From Acidobacteriota bacterium (GTDB lineage Bacteria; Actinomycetota; Acidimicrobiia; Spongiisociales; UBA5794): 48,531 bases of DNA. Made by a program: the position numbers and the translations under genes. The stretch spans positions 1 to 48,531 of the forward strand of contig JADFQA010000024.1 in the NCBI GenBank assembly GCA_022562055.1, given 5' to 3'. The notes beneath the pieces were generated by a model. It saw only the letters and a list, made by a program, of their open reading frames with translations. It did no database searches and was not told where the DNA came from. This document shows positions 23,956 through 31,724 of this stretch, one piece after another (position 1 is the stretch's first letter; the number at the start of each line of letters is the position of its first letter).

Positions 23956-24618
23956 CTACCCGAGCAGGGTCGCAAGATCCAGCGACTTGCCCGCCCTCCA
24001 TGAACGTTCGATGAGGTTGGCGATCAGGATGTGCTCGCGCGACGAAATCGGATCGGCGTCAATGCCGACAAGTCCGAGCAGGCCAGATACCCAACCTTCT
24101 ATCTCGTCTCGTGCTGTCTCAGCATCTGAGTCCCAATCGATCTCTGGCGCATCGAGAGAGCCCACAATATTAAGGGGAACCCCAGCACTGGATCCCGGCG
24201 TGTAGATCGTGAAATCGGTGCCCGAACGGAGTGCTGCAATGTCTGACCCGCCGAGACCCCAGTCCGCGAGGCCCCGTGTCCACAGTGTCGACTTTTCCTC
24301 AGCGAGGGTCGCAACGGATTTGTCTTCCGATTTCGCCTCGCCAGGGTCGATCCACAGCTCGAAGTCAGCCGGGGAGAGTTCAGGAAACGTCAGGAGCAGG
24401 TTTGTCATGTCGCCCTTGGGGTCGATGACGAGCGTCGGTATCCCTGCCCGGAGCGCTTCTTCGAGGAAAATGATGCCTAAACCGGTTTTACCCGATCCTG
24501 TCATCCCGACGATCACACCGTGTGTCGTGAGATCACTGGGGTCGTATTCCTGCTTGTCACCAGAACGGTCGCCGGTATTCGCGTCGATCAGTCCGCCAAG
24601 AAAAAAGTCGTTCGCCAT
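23956..24618 (-). pseudogene. HerA-type ATPase, N-terminal fragment ending at an amber codon
   Basis: A 220-residue fragment starting at ATG 24618 (ANDFFLGGLIDANTG). It carries the Walker A motif GMTGSGKTGLG, then PTLVIDPKGDMTNLLLTFPE, both typical of HerA/DUF87 and VirB4-like DNA-translocase ATPases. It ends SLDLATLLG followed by TAG at 23956-23958. The next codons in the same frame continue the family without a gap. Intact homologues are hexameric ATPases of about 780-800 residues; some couple to nucleases in DNA end processing. As annotated it cannot form a full ATPase unless the amber codon is read through and the downstream frameshift is absent. Confidence 0.85.
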
Positions 24619-24673
24619 GTGTGACCTTGTGGTGTCGAGAGCTGAAAGGAGTGTAGGCAATCGTGCTGTACGT

Positions 24674-25255
24674 CTACCGCTGCTCGAAGTGTCTGAGTAG
24701 TTCGGAGACAGCACTATCGGCGCTGTCTACACACGTCACCAGCTGGCGGTCGGTGGCAAGCTGAGATGCGAGCGAATCGATGATCGTGCGCCATTGTTCG
24801 CCGACAGCGATGACCGGCTTCGGTTCGGTTGCGGAGAATCTTGCAACGTATGCAACGTTCCACGCCACGATGAGCTCGGTGAGTGTTCCGAGCGAGCCAC
24901 CGAGTGCAATTGTCGCGTCGGACATCGTCACTAGCTCATGGATGCGTTCCGTGATCGATCGCGCTGTCCTTTCGTCGTGGATGTACTCATTTGCTCGAGC
25001 TCGCTCGGCGAACACCTGTGGGGCGGTTACGGCAACGACGTGGCCGCCGGCGCGACGCGCCCCTTTCGAAACCGCTTCCATGATGCCGGCGTATCCGCCG
25101 GTCACGACTGTTGCTCCGGCCAACGCCAGCGCTTCGCCGCATCGTTTGCCCGTCTCGTAGCTGGGGTCACCGGGCGCTGCCATCGACGAGCCGAAGACGG
25201 TTACCGTTCGTCCGCTTAAAGACGACACCGACGTAGGTTTGTTGTGCTGGTCCAT
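24674..25255 (-). CDS. LOG-family (lysine decarboxylase-like) nucleotide hydrolase
   Basis: A 193-residue Rossmann-like protein. TVTVFGSSMAAPGDPSYETG begins the fold, VVTGGYAGIMEAVSKGA gives the first glycine-rich loop, and IALGGSLGTLTELIVAWN is the LOG signature (PGGxGTxxE) with Pro replaced by Leu. The catalytic Arg/Glu pair is represented by the Glu in TLTE and Arg in NEYIHDERTARS. LOG proteins hydrolyse nucleoside 5'-monophosphates to free base and ribose 5-phosphate. Substrate here is unknown. Its ATG shares one base with the stop of the upstream zinc-ribbon/DUF4328 gene (TGATG), so the two are coupled. The HerA-like gene follows after 55 bases. Confidence 0.85.
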   Translation of the reverse strand: MDQHNKPTSVSSLSGRTVTVFGSSMAAPGDPSYETGKRCGEALALAGATVVTGGYAGIMEAVSKGARRAGGHVVAVTAPQVFAERARANEYIHDERTARSITERIHELVTMSDATIALGGSLGTLTELIVAWNVAYVARFSATEPKPVIAVGEQWRTIIDSLASQLATDRQLVTCVDSADSAVSELLRHFEQR

Positions 25256-26415
25256 CAGCGCAACTTGCCTTGGACGCGATCTTGATGGCGTTGGGTCACG
25301 CCGCCGACACAGCGCACGAAAGCCAACAGTGCAACGCTGAGGGCAACGAGGCCAAGAGTTTGAACCAGCCGGTTCACTGTTGAATTGAGATCAGTAAGAC
25401 CCGAAAACAGGGTCGGTGCCCCAATCAGCACACCCGCTGCTACAAGAGCAGCCCAGGCCACATCGATGGCGGTATTTCCGTCACGTTGTTCCCAGGGGAC
25501 GTTGCTCCACGAGTCCGGCTCAGCTGCGGTCCACAGGCGATTGATGACCTGGCGAGTCCACGGGACCTGCATCACCGGCACAACCCACGCCCAGGCCGCG
25601 AATGCTTGCCCTCTTTCGAGGTTTTCGCGTCCGAGCGATTCGAAATTCGACGCAGTCGTCCATGTCCACCACATCAACAAAAGCAAGCTGGCAATCACGG
25701 CGGCGATGAGCGGGACAGTGGTCGCGTTGTACAACGATCCGTTCGGCACCGAGTTTGCGAATTTGCTCACGCCTATCGTTCGCAGGAATGTCAGAACCGC
25801 TGCGACTAGTAGTACGAGCTGGGTTATGTGCGCGGGTAACCCAGGATCAGTGAAGGCGTGCGGTCTGAGCACCCGGTCCTCGTCGCCAGTCTCTGGCGGC
25901 GAGGTTGGACGCGACCGCCGGAAAGTTGGCGATTCAAACGGGACTGCAGGCGGCCGTGTCGGCTCGATATCGACTTGTGCATCGTCGTCCTCTTCGGCGG
26001 CTACTTCAACAATGTCGATCGCGTCGACCACACCTGAGGTTGCTGGTCCAGGCCCGGCGGCTGCGGAGGCAGGGCCAGGCTGGGCCGGCTCGACCGCGTT
26101 ATCCCAGCCACGCGAGATCAGTTCGACACCGTCCCCTGGGGCGCCCGAGACTCCGCCCGCCGGATCGGGCCGCTTGGAGATCGTCTGATGTCTGAAATGC
26201 TCTGCCGCTATCTCGTCCGACGCCTCGGTGCCGCATTTGATGCAATGTTTCCAGTTGCCGGCGAGACCGTTTCCGCATGCAATACAGAACTTGGTGCGAC
26301 TCGCTGAATCTATCGTGTCCAGCGCGGTGCCACAGTTGCGACATGCGCGCCGCGAGAGGTCTTCGTGGGAACCGCACGTAAAGCAATATCCCTGCTGGGT
26401 GTCTTGGTCGGTCAC
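25255..26415 (-). CDS. double zinc-ribbon DUF4328-like membrane protein
   Basis: A 386-residue protein. The N-terminus holds two zinc ribbons (CFTCG...CRNCG and CIACG...CIKCG, residues 11-65). A disordered Pro/Ala/acidic linker runs to about 190. A membrane domain with about four helices follows (ITQLVLLVAAVLTFLRTI; VPLIAAVIASLLLLMWWTW; VAWAALVAAGVLIG; LGLVALSVALLAFV). The segment WWTWTTASNFESLG, then GQAFAAWAWVVPVMQVPWTR, matches the DUF4328 pattern. Function is unknown; the ribbons suggest that a cytosolic partner is recruited to the membrane. It heads the apparent operon that includes the LOG and HerA-like genes. Confidence 0.82.
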   Translation of the reverse strand: MTDQDTQQGYCFTCGSHEDLSRRACRNCGTALDTIDSASRTKFCIACGNGLAGNWKHCIKCGTEASDEIAAEHFRHQTISKRPDPAGGVSGAPGDGVELISRGWDNAVEPAQPGPASAAAGPGPATSGVVDAIDIVEVAAEEDDDAQVDIEPTRPPAVPFESPTFRRSRPTSPPETGDEDRVLRPHAFTDPGLPAHITQLVLLVAAVLTFLRTIGVSKFANSVPNGSLYNATTVPLIAAVIASLLLLMWWTWTTASNFESLGRENLERGQAFAAWAWVVPVMQVPWTRQVINRLWTAAEPDSWSNVPWEQRDGNTAIDVAWAALVAAGVLIGAPTLFSGLTDLNSTVNRLVQTLGLVALSVALLAFVRCVGGVTQRHQDRVQGKLR

Positions 26416-26465
26416 GGCGTCACGTTAGCGCACGGGGTGCTGGTAGGTGATGCTACGATCGCGCG

Positions 26466-26597
26466 ATGCCGCACCAGACGTCGTACCTTGAGTATCCCGA
26501 CAGCGATCTATCTCGGATTCTCGGGTGGGCCGTTACGGTTCTATTCGCCGTTAGCGCGATCGGAATCGGATTCGCCGTCGGTCTGGTCCTCTTCTAA
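26466..26597 (+). CDS. possible 43-residue single-helix membrane protein
   Basis: A short frame starting at ATG 26466, 50 bases from and divergent to the zinc-ribbon gene. It encodes a polar start (PHQTSYLEYPDSDLSRI) and one strong membrane helix (GWAVTVLFAVSAIGIGFAVG, then LVLF) ending exactly at the stop. The 3' end overlaps the convergent gene at 26541 by 57 bases. A neat N-in helix with flanking charge is unlikely by chance, but support is limited to this. A GGTAGG-like ribosome site lies about 13 bases upstream. Confidence 0.42.
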   Translation: MPHQTSYLEYPDSDLSRILGWAVTVLFAVSAIGIGFAVGLVLF

Positions 26598-26984
26598 CGG
26601 CGTGGCCACCCACTGGAGACTTAAGGTCTCCTCGGTGGTCTCTGACGGCGCGACGTTATCGGCGACCTGCCACCGTAGTTGCGATCGGTCCGCTGCTTTC
26701 ATATCCGTTGTTGCATCCCGATGCCAGGTCTTGAGGACCGTTGCGAGCGGCAGCCCTTCGCTTGTTTGTATCGAATACAGACCAAGCTCTTCGGCCTCGA
26801 TTTCAGCGACCTGTGAAACTGTCAGCGGTTCGGGTAGCGGATCGAGATGTCTTGCATGTTTGCTGGGACGCCGAGACCTGTGTCCTGTAGTCGCTGGGTC
26901 TCTCACTGATCTGGCGACGAGAAATCCGACGAACAGAAAAGCCAGGATGAACACAAGTCCTGCAGCAAAGGCTTGTGTATTCAC
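26541..26984 (-). CDS. hypothetical membrane-anchored protein
   Basis: A 147-residue protein with one N-terminal helix (FAAGLVFILAFLFVGFLVA), a basic stretch (RSRRPSKHARHL), and a soluble domain with QVAEIEAEELGLYSIQTSEG and SQLRWQVADNVAPS; the tail is acidic. I do not recognise the family. The GTG start overlaps the TGA of the upstream mannose-1-phosphate guanylyltransferase gene (GTGA), which strongly supports the start and cotranscription. A role tied to sugar-nucleotide or envelope glycan metabolism is only suggested by that coupling. Confidence 0.68.
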   Translation of the reverse strand: MNTQAFAAGLVFILAFLFVGFLVARSVRDPATTGHRSRRPSKHARHLDPLPEPLTVSQVAEIEAEELGLYSIQTSEGLPLATVLKTWHRDATTDMKAADRSQLRWQVADNVAPSETTEETLSLQWVATPLEEDQTDGESDSDRANGE

Positions 26985-28306
26985 GAGTGACCCTCCGTGT
27001 GAGTGACGACAATGCGAGCCGGAAGTCCCGCGTGGGCTTCCACGGCGCGGGCTGTCATCATTGCATACGTGTCCCCTGGCGTGTAGATAGATTCTGAAAT
27101 TGTTACTTCACCACTTTGGATGACGTACGTCCCGAGCGGTGTTGCGTCTTCGTGGACGGTCGATCCGGCGTTGATCGTCATCATCACCACCGCGCCGTCG
27201 GCGGTTAGCTGGCGCATCGACCCCCACAAGTGCTCTGTGACGCGGTGCACGGTGAGTTCGTCCCGGTCTAGGTTTTGGAGATCGTTGAGGACGTCCTTCA
27301 TCCGTTGTGGTTGAGTCCGCGGCACCACGAGGACAGCGTCATCGGTCGCGACAATGACTATGTCGCTCACCCCGGCGACTGCTACCAGTGGGCCGTCTGA
27401 TCGTACGTACGAGTTGCGCACGTCGGTGACCCTCACGTCGCCGACAGTGGCTGTCCCCAAGGAGTCTTTTGCTGTGACCTCCCAAACCGCGTTCCACGAG
27501 CCAACATCGGTCCACCCGGCGTCGAGCGGAACAACGGCCCCACGCGTGGTGTGCTCCATTACCGCGTAGTCGATTGACTTCGATGGACATTTTTCGAAGG
27601 CCGTCGCGTCGAGGACGATGGATCCGTCTGCTTCGTGTCGCGTGCTGGCCCAGGTTTCGTTGACGGCAAGAGAGATTTTTGGGGCATGCCGAGCGAGTTG
27701 GTCAAGATACACGTCGCTGCAGAGGGCAAACATGCCACTGTTCCAGAGGTATTTTCCCGAATCTACGTAGTCGTTTGCAGTCTTCAAGTCGGGCTTTTCG
27801 ACAAACTCTTGGAGTTCGTATGCCGTCCCTGTGAGACGGTCCCCGGTGCGGATGTAGCCGTAGCCGGTTTCAGGGTGTGTCGGGATCACTCCGAAAGTCA
27901 CGAGGCGCTGTCGTCTCGCCAGCGCGACCGCTTCGGTCGTCGCGCTGGCGAACGACGCGGAATCGGGGATGAGATGGTCAGCAGGGACCACAATCAAAAC
28001 ATCCTCCGGGTCTGAGGCGAGGGCCGCGAACGCAACCGCCGGTGCCGTGTTGCGACCGAATGGCTCAAGAATGAGTCGAGGTGTGCATCCAGCCGCGCGT
28101 AGTTCGGATGCGACGATGTCGCGGTGCGCCGCGGAACACACGACGATCGGGTCGCTTGCGTCGGCAAGAGCGAGGACTCGGTCAATCGTGGCTCGAACCA
28201 TCGACCTCTCTTCGACCAATGGAAGCAGTTGTTTTGGGTGTTGGGTGCGAGACAGGGGCCACAGACGGGTTCCAGAACCTCCGGAAAGAATGACGGGGAC
28301 GACCAT
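26981..28306 (-). CDS. manC: mannose-1-phosphate guanylyltransferase
   Basis: A 441-residue enzyme. The nucleotidyltransferase domain begins VVPVILSGGSGTRLWPLSR (the GGxGxRLxPxxR loop), followed by PKQLLPLVEERSMV, LEPFGRNTAPAVA, VVPADHLIPD, YGYIRTG, FVEKPDLKTA and WNSGMFAL, all typical of ManC/MPG enzymes. A left-handed helix linker and cupin-like C-terminus (MTINAGSTVHED, GTYVIQSGEVTI) follow; the metal-binding His set of PMI-GMP cupins is incomplete, so isomerase activity is unlikely. It makes GDP-mannose from mannose 1-phosphate and GTP in the cytoplasm for envelope glycans. It is coupled to the downstream membrane protein. Confidence 0.93.
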   Translation of the reverse strand: MVVPVILSGGSGTRLWPLSRTQHPKQLLPLVEERSMVRATIDRVLALADASDPIVVCSAAHRDIVASELRAAGCTPRLILEPFGRNTAPAVAFAALASDPEDVLIVVPADHLIPDSASFASATTEAVALARRQRLVTFGVIPTHPETGYGYIRTGDRLTGTAYELQEFVEKPDLKTANDYVDSGKYLWNSGMFALCSDVYLDQLARHAPKISLAVNETWASTRHEADGSIVLDATAFEKCPSKSIDYAVMEHTTRGAVVPLDAGWTDVGSWNAVWEVTAKDSLGTATVGDVRVTDVRNSYVRSDGPLVAVAGVSDIVIVATDDAVLVVPRTQPQRMKDVLNDLQNLDRDELTVHRVTEHLWGSMRQLTADGAVVMMTINAGSTVHEDATPLGTYVIQSGEVTISESIYTPGDTYAMMTARAVEAHAGLPARIVVTHTEGHS

Positions 28307-28411
28307 GTCTGCCTACTGTTCTGGATGATGAATACGCTGCGTGGCCGGCTTTGGCGCGTCACTGCCCACGTTTGTGGGCGGGTGCGCATCGGCGACGCCT
28401 GTAGGCGAAGA

Positions 28412-30430
28412 CTACTCGTCCGACTCGTCATCCTCGCTATGACCGAGAATCCACGCAAGCTTCTCTCGTGACTCGCCGGTTCCGAAGGCGGTCACGACAT
28501 CGCCGACCCGTAAGGTCGTGTCCCCGTGGGGGATGATGACCGCCGAGCCGCGGCGAACCGATACCAAGGTCGCCGAGTCTGGCCAACGGATGTCGCGTAC
28601 CGTCTTCGATGCGCAAGCACTATTGGCGGGGATGGGTATTTCGTAAAAGCCCGCGCCGGCTAGTGCGCGTTGTTTTGCCCGCTCGCGATACAGTTGGCGT
28701 CCGGTTGTGTCGGCGAGCGCCTGGTGATAGGCCCGTACGACGCTCTCTCGTCTAAACATCCCGACATGTGTCGAGCGGTCGTCGTCTGCCACCACTGGGA
28801 GGCGGCCGTAGTTCAATGCGGCCATACGGGCGAGGGCTGCAGAAACAGGCATGCTCGGAACCACCGTAATTGGCTTCTTGGTCATGAGATCTTCGATAAG
28901 GATGTCGTCTAGGGAACCGGTGTAGTGCGCCAGGTCCGTGAGTGTGAGGATGCCGACAAGGTGTTCTCCTTCGACGACTGGTAGACCATGGTGTCGTCCA
29001 TCACTGATTTCGCTGAGGGCCTCAGAACCCGTCAACGTGGGCGCTAGAGTGCCGGGTTGACTCATGACTTCGCCGACTGTGACCATGTCGAGGAGGTCTA
29101 TGTCCTCGGGTCTTTGCAGATGGATACCTTTTAGGGTCAGCGGCATGGTGTACGCGCTATCAGAGGAGAAGTATTCCGCGACCAATATTGATGCGGTCGT
29201 TGCCAGCATCAGGGGCAACACCAGCCCGTAGTCGCCGGTTATTTCAAACACGATGATGATGGACGTCAGTGGGGCGCGCGCCACTGCTGCGAAGGTCGCC
29301 GCCATTCCCACGACAGCAAATGCGCCCGGGTTTGGCGTGTCAAGTGGCCAGCCGATCTCGACGATCTTGGCGAACGAAGCACCGAGCGCTGCGCCGGCGA
29401 ACAGGCTGGGCATGAACACCCCGCCTGCGCCGTAGCCGGCTTCGGTGACTGCAGCCATCACAAGCTTGAGCACGCCGATGAACAGGAGTGTGGTCCACGC
29501 GAACTGGGCGGGACTGTCGAAGCCCAGCGTCTGTTCAACAACCCGCCGCCCAACACCGAGGATCTCTGGGCGTACTGCACTCACTGATGCGAGGATGAAT
29601 CCGGCGGCCAGTGGGCGAGTCCAGCTGGGCAGTGAACCCGGGACTTTCACGGTATGGGCCACCTTCAGCATCTTCACAAATGCGACCCCCAAAACCCCTG
29701 CTAGACCGCCCAGAACGAGATACAGGGCAAGTTCGGGTGCGTTTTGAAGGTTGTGCGCAGGAGCTGAGAGAAGTTTGTCGTCCCCGAGCAACGACTGTGC
29801 GGTTACCGCGGCTGAGACCGATGCGATCACGACCGCATTGATGTGTCGCAGTGCGAAGTTACCGAGGATGACCTCCATGGCGAAGAGCATGCCGGCGATC
29901 GGCGCATTGAACGACGCCCCAATGCCTGCGCCGGCTCCGGCGGCCAGGAGGCTGCGAATGCGGTCCTCTCCGAAGTTGGTGTAGCGCGCCAGCGACGACC
30001 CGATGGTGGCGCCGATCTGTACCGCGGGACCCTCAGAACCGAGGGATCCGCCAGACCCGACAGTCGCTACGGTTGCGGCCAGCTTTGCCTGTACCGAACG
30101 CGTTGGCAGGTATCCGGCGTGGAGGTTGAACCCGACCATCGTCTCGGTGATACCGCTGCCTTTGATTCCCGGACCCCATCGATTATGGATGAACCAGGAA
30201 ATCCCGATCCCGATCGGTGTGATGACGGCGATGAAGAGGAGACCGTACTGGAGCGCTCGCACGCTGAACAGCCGTCCGTCGGCCCATTCGATTGCGAGGA
30301 TAAGAGCGCTGCTCGCTAGGCCGACGAGAACCCCGACAACCGCGGCTGCGATAAGAAACCCCGCCGACCCTCTGGTCTTTTGCTTTCGGCGACTCAGCAG
30401 CGCGAGGGGAGACAATCGTTGCATTCTCAT
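28412..30430 (-). CDS. ClC-family chloride channel/antiporter with CBS and TrkA-C domains
   Basis: A 672-residue protein. The ClC membrane domain (about residues 20-440) has GPGIKGSGITETM, GSGGSLGSEGPAVQIGA (with the gating Glu), NAPIAGMLFAMEV and GYGAGGVFMPSLFAGAALGA. Two CBS domains follow (about 455-570: VGEVMSQPGTLAPTLTGSEA; IEDLMTKKPITVVPS). The C-terminus is an RCK/TrkA-C-like domain (IRWPDSATLVSVRRG, GDTTLRVGDVVTAFG). ClC proteins are homodimeric Cl- channels or Cl-/H+ exchangers; the CBS and TrkA-C parts probably gate by nucleotide or ligand. The start is at the ATG 30430, with a second in-frame ATG at codon 3. Confidence 0.94.
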   Translation of the reverse strand: MRMQRLSPLALLSRRKQKTRGSAGFLIAAAVVGVLVGLASSALILAIEWADGRLFSVRALQYGLLFIAVITPIGIGISWFIHNRWGPGIKGSGITETMVGFNLHAGYLPTRSVQAKLAATVATVGSGGSLGSEGPAVQIGATIGSSLARYTNFGEDRIRSLLAAGAGAGIGASFNAPIAGMLFAMEVILGNFALRHINAVVIASVSAAVTAQSLLGDDKLLSAPAHNLQNAPELALYLVLGGLAGVLGVAFVKMLKVAHTVKVPGSLPSWTRPLAAGFILASVSAVRPEILGVGRRVVEQTLGFDSPAQFAWTTLLFIGVLKLVMAAVTEAGYGAGGVFMPSLFAGAALGASFAKIVEIGWPLDTPNPGAFAVVGMAATFAAVARAPLTSIIIVFEITGDYGLVLPLMLATTASILVAEYFSSDSAYTMPLTLKGIHLQRPEDIDLLDMVTVGEVMSQPGTLAPTLTGSEALSEISDGRHHGLPVVEGEHLVGILTLTDLAHYTGSLDDILIEDLMTKKPITVVPSMPVSAALARMAALNYGRLPVVADDDRSTHVGMFRRESVVRAYHQALADTTGRQLYRERAKQRALAGAGFYEIPIPANSACASKTVRDIRWPDSATLVSVRRGSAVIIPHGDTTLRVGDVVTAFGTGESREKLAWILGHSEDDESDE

Positions 30431-30634
30431 ACGCTAACGTCGTCGCGAGGCCTTGCGGTTGGATGCGGATGGAATCTCGCGTTGCCGGTGCACCGATGGT
30501 ATTGAGGAGTTCTCATGTCGGGAATACAACATGTGCCCATGTGACAGGATGTGTGCGTGCAGGTCTGAGCGAGCGTCGGTTGCCCCGCGCTCTTGTGCTG
30601 TAAATTCCGTGTTCCTTGTCTGGACGTTCAGCCG

Positions 30635-31024
30635 ATGAGCGAATTTCCCATCACACCGGCGGACTGGCAGCGCGCTGCGCAAGAGAAAATGGAGTCCTCG
30701 GCGTTTGACTACTACGCGAGCGGTGCAGATTCCGAAACGACGGTTGTTGAAAACATCCGTGCCTGGGAACGGTATCAACTACATCCCAAGGTACTCGCAG
30801 GCGTGGACCAGATTGATACACACGTCGAAGTGCTCGGCGAACGCTTCTCCTCCCCTGTGATGATTGCTCCTACGGCCTATCACAAACTTGCTGACCCCGA
30901 GGGGGAGTGCGCCACCGCACGGGCGGCTGCTCTTGCACAATCGGTGATGGTTGTGTCGACGCTTGGGACGACGACCCTTGAGAGGATCGCAGAAGCGGCT
31001 CCCGACGGACGGCGATGGTTCTAG
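30635..31024 (+). pseudogene. FMN-dependent alpha-hydroxyacid dehydrogenase, N-terminal part ending at TAG
   Basis: The first 129 codons of a lactate/glycolate oxidase-type gene: SAFDYYASGADSETTVVEN (the YYxSGA flavin segment), FSSPVMIAPTAYHKLADPEG (the PxxIAPxAxxxLxHPEGE block) and VVSTLGTTTLERIAEAAPDG. The frame ends GRRWF then TAG at 31022-31024 and immediately resumes with LYVLRDRALT. Homologues have Gln in the invariant WFQLY motif, so TAG replaces CAG. The start ATG 30635 is set by family alignment. The enzyme family oxidises 2-hydroxyacids such as L-lactate using FMN. Either the gene is recently inactivated or the codon is read through or miscalled. Confidence 0.88.
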
Positions 31025-31711
31025 CTATATGTGCTCCGTGATCGGGCGTTGACCGAGTCGTTGATTGACCGTGCCGAGGCAGCCGGATATACGGCGCTAG
31101 TGCTGACTGCCGACACGCCGCTCTTGGGTCACCGGATCAAGGATGAGGCGAACAGCTTCACCCTTCCCGATGGTCTCACAATGGAGAACCTTGCCGCGGC
31201 TGTCCCGAGCACTAACGGGTCTGGGCTTGCCGAATACGCCGCTTCGCAGCTCGATGCCTCGTTGACGTTCGAGGCGCTTGAGTGGTTGTGCAAGCGAACG
31301 TCGCTACCCGTTGTGGTGAAAGGTGTGCTGCGCGCTGACGATGCGTTGCGCTGTGTGTCGGCTGGCACCCGTGCCATCATCGTGTCGAATCACGGGGGAC
31401 GCCAGCTTGACCATGCAGTCGCGACAGCGGACGCATTGGCGGTTGTCCGCGACGCGGTACCGACAGACATCGACGTGCTCGTCGATGGGGGGATCCGCAC
31501 AGGTACCGATGTCGTCAAGGCAGTAGCGCTTGGTGCTTCGGCGGTGTTGATAGGCCGGTCGGTGCTGTGGGGCCTCGCCGTCCATGGTGAGAAAGGCGTC
31601 GGTGCTGTACTCGCTCAGATGCAGACTGAGCTCGAACTCGCTCTTGCGCTGGTCGGCGCCCCGAGCGTTGCCGGCCTCGACCGGTCTTTCGTTAGTCTCC
31701 GACCGTCGTGA
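31025..31711 (+). pseudogene. FMN-dependent alpha-hydroxyacid dehydrogenase, C-terminal part
   Basis: Continues in frame after the TAG at 31022-31024. It includes AAGYTALVLTADTPLLGHR (substrate and FMN loop), LPVVVKGVLRADDALR (the catalytic-barrel Lys), IIVSNHGGRQLDHAVAT (the catalytic His and Arg) and DVLVDGGIRTGTDVVKA with GASAVLIGRSVLWGLA (the FMN phosphate site). All active-site residues of the family are present and there is no further lesion, so the amber codon is the only defect. A GTG at 31031 could start a C-terminal fragment, but that would lack the first barrel strands. The next gene begins 13 bases downstream. Confidence 0.88.
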
Positions 31712-31724
31712 CTACTCTCGCGGT

